Assembly: GCA_022747635.1 (NCBI GenBank)
Contig: JAKTNV010000117.1
Location: 124,001-188,000 of the forward strand
Direction: 5' to 3'
Source: Hetaerina americana
Lineage: Eukaryota; Arthropoda; Insecta; Odonata; Calopterygidae
DNA: 64,000 nt
The notes under the pieces were generated by a model, which made no database searches, had not been told where the DNA came from, and worked only from the letters and a program-made list of their open reading frames with translations. The position numbers and the translations under genes were made by a program. Positions within the stretch are counted from its first letter, which is position 1; each line of letters starts with the position of its first letter. Shown here piece by piece: positions 61,310-64,000 of this stretch.

Positions 61310-61932
61310 GATGCCGCAATTAAAAGAAAACTAAATTTCATTGCCAGAAGGAAATCGATGTAGAATTGACAGAAGGAAAGGTATTCCAAAGAAATAACAA
61401 CAAAATCAGAGGCATTATTGCCATCTAAGGGACAGAATTTACAGTTTTGTACCTGAAGATGCGTCTGGCCTGGGCCGGTGGATATCAACGACACATTTAC
61501 ATGTATATTGATAGCAACATTATTCAATCAAGTACAGCTAGCTATGGTCGTACAGTTATTCCGAAGGACCCTGCAAAACAATAGATTGCCCACCGACCTT
61601 GACTTCAATCGTTAAATATTTCCCGCAAGAAATTTTAAAAATCGAGATGGACATATCTCAACATCAATAAGAGCAATATTGCAAAAAAAACAGCATAGCC
61701 AACCTATTCATTCCTATCATATCTCAAACTAAAACGTCAGTCAATACAAATTTTTTTCGCGTGCACGTGAAAAGTTGTTGGCACCAAGTTTTAAAGAGCT
61801 TTCTACAGAAAAATCAATCATTTTACTTCGTACCTGCACGAATATTCGGCACAAATTACTTTCTATGTTCAAATAATTTAAAACTTTTAGGATTAGGACT
61901 ATCGATAGGCATATAAGAAGAAGTTTTTAGCA
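61310..61932. other. Non-coding stretch after the LINE fragment
   Basis: No poly(A) tail or target duplication for the LINE could be fixed. No other feature seen. Confidence 0.4.
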
Positions 61933-62270
61933 AAATAAATAGTACAGTGAATATTCTGTTCCACAGGATACGAAGTAATTCATTAGGCCGGTTAAAAAGT
62001 ACTTACTCTTGGCATTACGAACACTTTTTTCTGTCATATACACCTCCATGTATCTTTAGCATTAAAAGACAAGGGAGGTAAAAGGGGAAAACATTTCTAA
62101 ATAAATAGTACAATGAATATTCTGTTCCACAGGATACGAAGTATTCATTAGGCCGGTTAAAAAGTACTTACCCTTGGTATTACGAACACTTTTTTCTGCC
62201 ATATGCACCTCCATGTATCTTTAGCATGAAAAGACAAGGGAGGAAAAAGGGGAAAACATTTCTAAATAAA
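61933..62270. repeat. Tandem duplication, two 166-bp units plus partial third
   Basis: Unit 1 is 61933-62098 (starting AAATAAATAGTACAGTGAAT). Unit 2 is 62099-62263, shorter by one base (GTAATTCATT versus GTATTCATT), followed by AAATAAA from a third start. About eight differences overall. Both units carry, on the minus strand, a GTAAGTAC donor-like word that is probably incidental. Confidence 0.95.
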
Positions 62271-64000
62271 CCATTGGATGAATCAAGACGTCTAAATAAT
62301 TCATCCAAGTAGAGGAATACAGGTGTATCGAATTTGGTTTCCATCCCGGAGAAAATGGTAATTAATTTCACGGAAATACACGAGGAACGATTACAGCGAA
62401 ACTTCGTCATATGGAGGAGGAAATAAATGTCAAAAAGATTCCGAGAAGAAACGCTGATTAAGCTGTAAAGGTGATTCCGAACAACCTTTAAATCATGCTC
62501 ATCAGCATCTTCCCAGGTCTTCACCAAAACCCGCCCAATGCCATGAGAGAGATTAACCTGAAGGAAACAATGACCGCAAGAACTCTACTCTAGTGACGGT
62601 GAAATGAGACAAGAGAAGGTAATCAAGACTGCAAAAAAAATACGCAAACATTCCTGTTGGAGATCAAGGGCCGCTGCAGCGAGATTATGAGGAGGAGTGA
62701 CCATTCCCTCAACCACTCCATGCGTGTTCCTAACGAGGCCTCAAAAAGTGACAAAGTCGGTTAAGGAGCTGGGGCAAGGAAAGAAAAAAATGTAAAGAAG
62801 GGAAGGAGCTAAAAAGAGCAACTGGTCGGTTGCGATGGAAAGAGCCCCGTAAATCTCAGCGGTAAAAATAAGCGGGACAAAAGACCAGCGCAAAGCGCGC
62901 ACGGCGCTATCTTCCGCAGCCGCCCGTAAAATATTTTTACGCAAAAAGCAGGCACACGCTGGGGCAAGTTGTCTTCTTTTACTGCATAACCGGCGAGTGC
63001 AAACTAAGGGCCTTTTTTTAAAAAAAAGGCGGCAGATTCGAGTAAAAAAAATTCTCAAACGGCAAGTTTGTATACGCGACTCTCGTCCCATACTCGTTTT
63101 TGTCTTTTTCCTAAGGAACATTTTTACGCCCCGCTGATCCAACGGGTGGTGTATTCCGTGAGAGACCTTTTTCGGGCGGGCTTAAAAATGAAACGCTCAT
63201 ATAAAAGTATATCCCATACTCGGTTTTGTTAGCTTCTACTTGATTTTTTCGATGAGGTTAAAAAAATGATGAGTTCTTTGCACCTCGATGAAACACGTAC
63301 AGACACCTTAATTCGACACCTCTGATAAAATGCATGCTAATGTGTGGGCTGTAACATAGAATGACTAATTATATTATTTCGGTCGTTCCCCAATCTTGCC
63401 AAGTGCGCTCTCGGCTAACGGTCTCAGTCGGATATGACGTCAGGAAATACGACGTGAACGATAAAGAGGGGAAAAAAGTATCAGGGTAAACAGAGTGTTC
63501 TCATTTGTTCCTGGAATATTCACAAAATCGCAAATGACGATGGGGAGGGATTTATTGGAGATTCGGCCTGGAAAAGACAATAAGAGTTTGAATCAAATTA
63601 ATGCGAGCCTGATCATATTTAATAACTTTGGTAATCATAATTTGATAACAATAAAAATTATAATTTTCGTCAAGTTTACACGTCCCTGCGAGAAAGTTGA
63701 TTACGCATTTCTCACGTCGGCACCGGGTGCAATAATAATGCGATAACCAGTCTTTAAAATGATAATTCTAAAAGCAACCCCGAAAATATAGTTGGGAACA
63801 TTAGAAACTATCAACTTAGCACGATTATACTAGCTTAACAGCAGTAAAAATAGACCAGGACATCTTGATCAGTATTAAAAATCTACTTGACCTGAAATCT
63901 AAAAATAATGTAGCGCTTAATATTATTTACCTCAATAAATACTGTTTGTGGAAATTCAGATTTCTGTATCAACGAGCCCTATACACTACTATTACGAAAC
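62271..64000. other. Non-coding stretch; TATA-like site and CRE-like word
   Basis: 62740-63180 is less AT-rich, with a 133-codon minus frame lacking domains. CATATAAAAGTATATCC at about 63198-63214 is a TATA-like sequence, and TGACGTCA occurs at about 63435-63442. These are weak regulatory hints only. Confidence 0.3.

Noticed and set aside
1..64000. CRISPR arrays, prokaryotic operons, rRNA or bona fide tRNA genes
   Set aside because: No regularly spaced direct repeats with spacers, no dense same-strand coding, no cloverleaf-forming tRNA. tRNA-like boxes found belong to SINEs.

Overview
This is eukaryotic nuclear DNA, most likely from an arthropod and probably an insect. The window contains three different mariner-type DNA transposons with TA target duplications, tRNA-derived SINEs with target-site duplications, and a decayed non-LTR retrotransposon. 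It has AT-rich non-coding sequence, microsatellites and polypurine islands. There is no operon structure, ribosome-binding pattern or dense coding. I found no intact host protein-coding exon that I can name. The species assignment is inference only.

Layout. 0-5 kb is non-coding. It holds a polypurine/G-quadruplex island (1.26-1.93 kb) and a perfect 39-bp-arm hairpin (3.30-3.38 kb). 5.4-11.6 kb is a mariner cluster: two internally deleted copies that keep near-perfect terminal repeats (5378-5935 and 6516-7268), then a full-length copy (10317-11636). The full-length copy has an uninterrupted 353-residue D,D34D transposase, but it appears to lack the linker motif that follows the DNA-binding domain. 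SINEs lie at about 8.1, 14.0, 15.5, 24.9 (weak), 52.6 (weak) and 56.5 kb. The 15.5 and 56.5 kb copies are one family in opposite orientations, each with its own target duplication. A short repeat shared by 8.0 and 37.6 kb looks like the 3' part of another retroelement.

29.5-29.7 kb is an AT microsatellite. At 29.92 kb the minus strand carries a juxtaposed 3'/5' splice site (branch-point-like sequence, pyrimidine tract, CAG|GTAAGT). This has the form of a recursive-splicing ratchet point and suggests that this part of the window may lie in a very long intron of a minus-strand gene. 43.78-44.04 kb is a 260-bp fold-back with about 113-bp arms. Two recent tandem duplications (127 bp at 48.9 kb, 166 bp at 61.9 kb) are about 95% identical between units. 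51.2-51.9 kb has an eroded, protein-like reading frame that I do not recognise. 57.0-57.5 kb is CpG-rich with a 12-bp E-box palindrome close to a CRE. 60.75-61.3 kb is a dead LINE reverse-transcriptase fragment.

The only genes with clear products belong to transposable elements. Nothing suggests that they work together beyond sharing one accessory-DNA neighbourhood. The best leads for something new are the ratchet-point candidate, the 43.8 kb fold-back, and the eroded frame at 51.2 kb.
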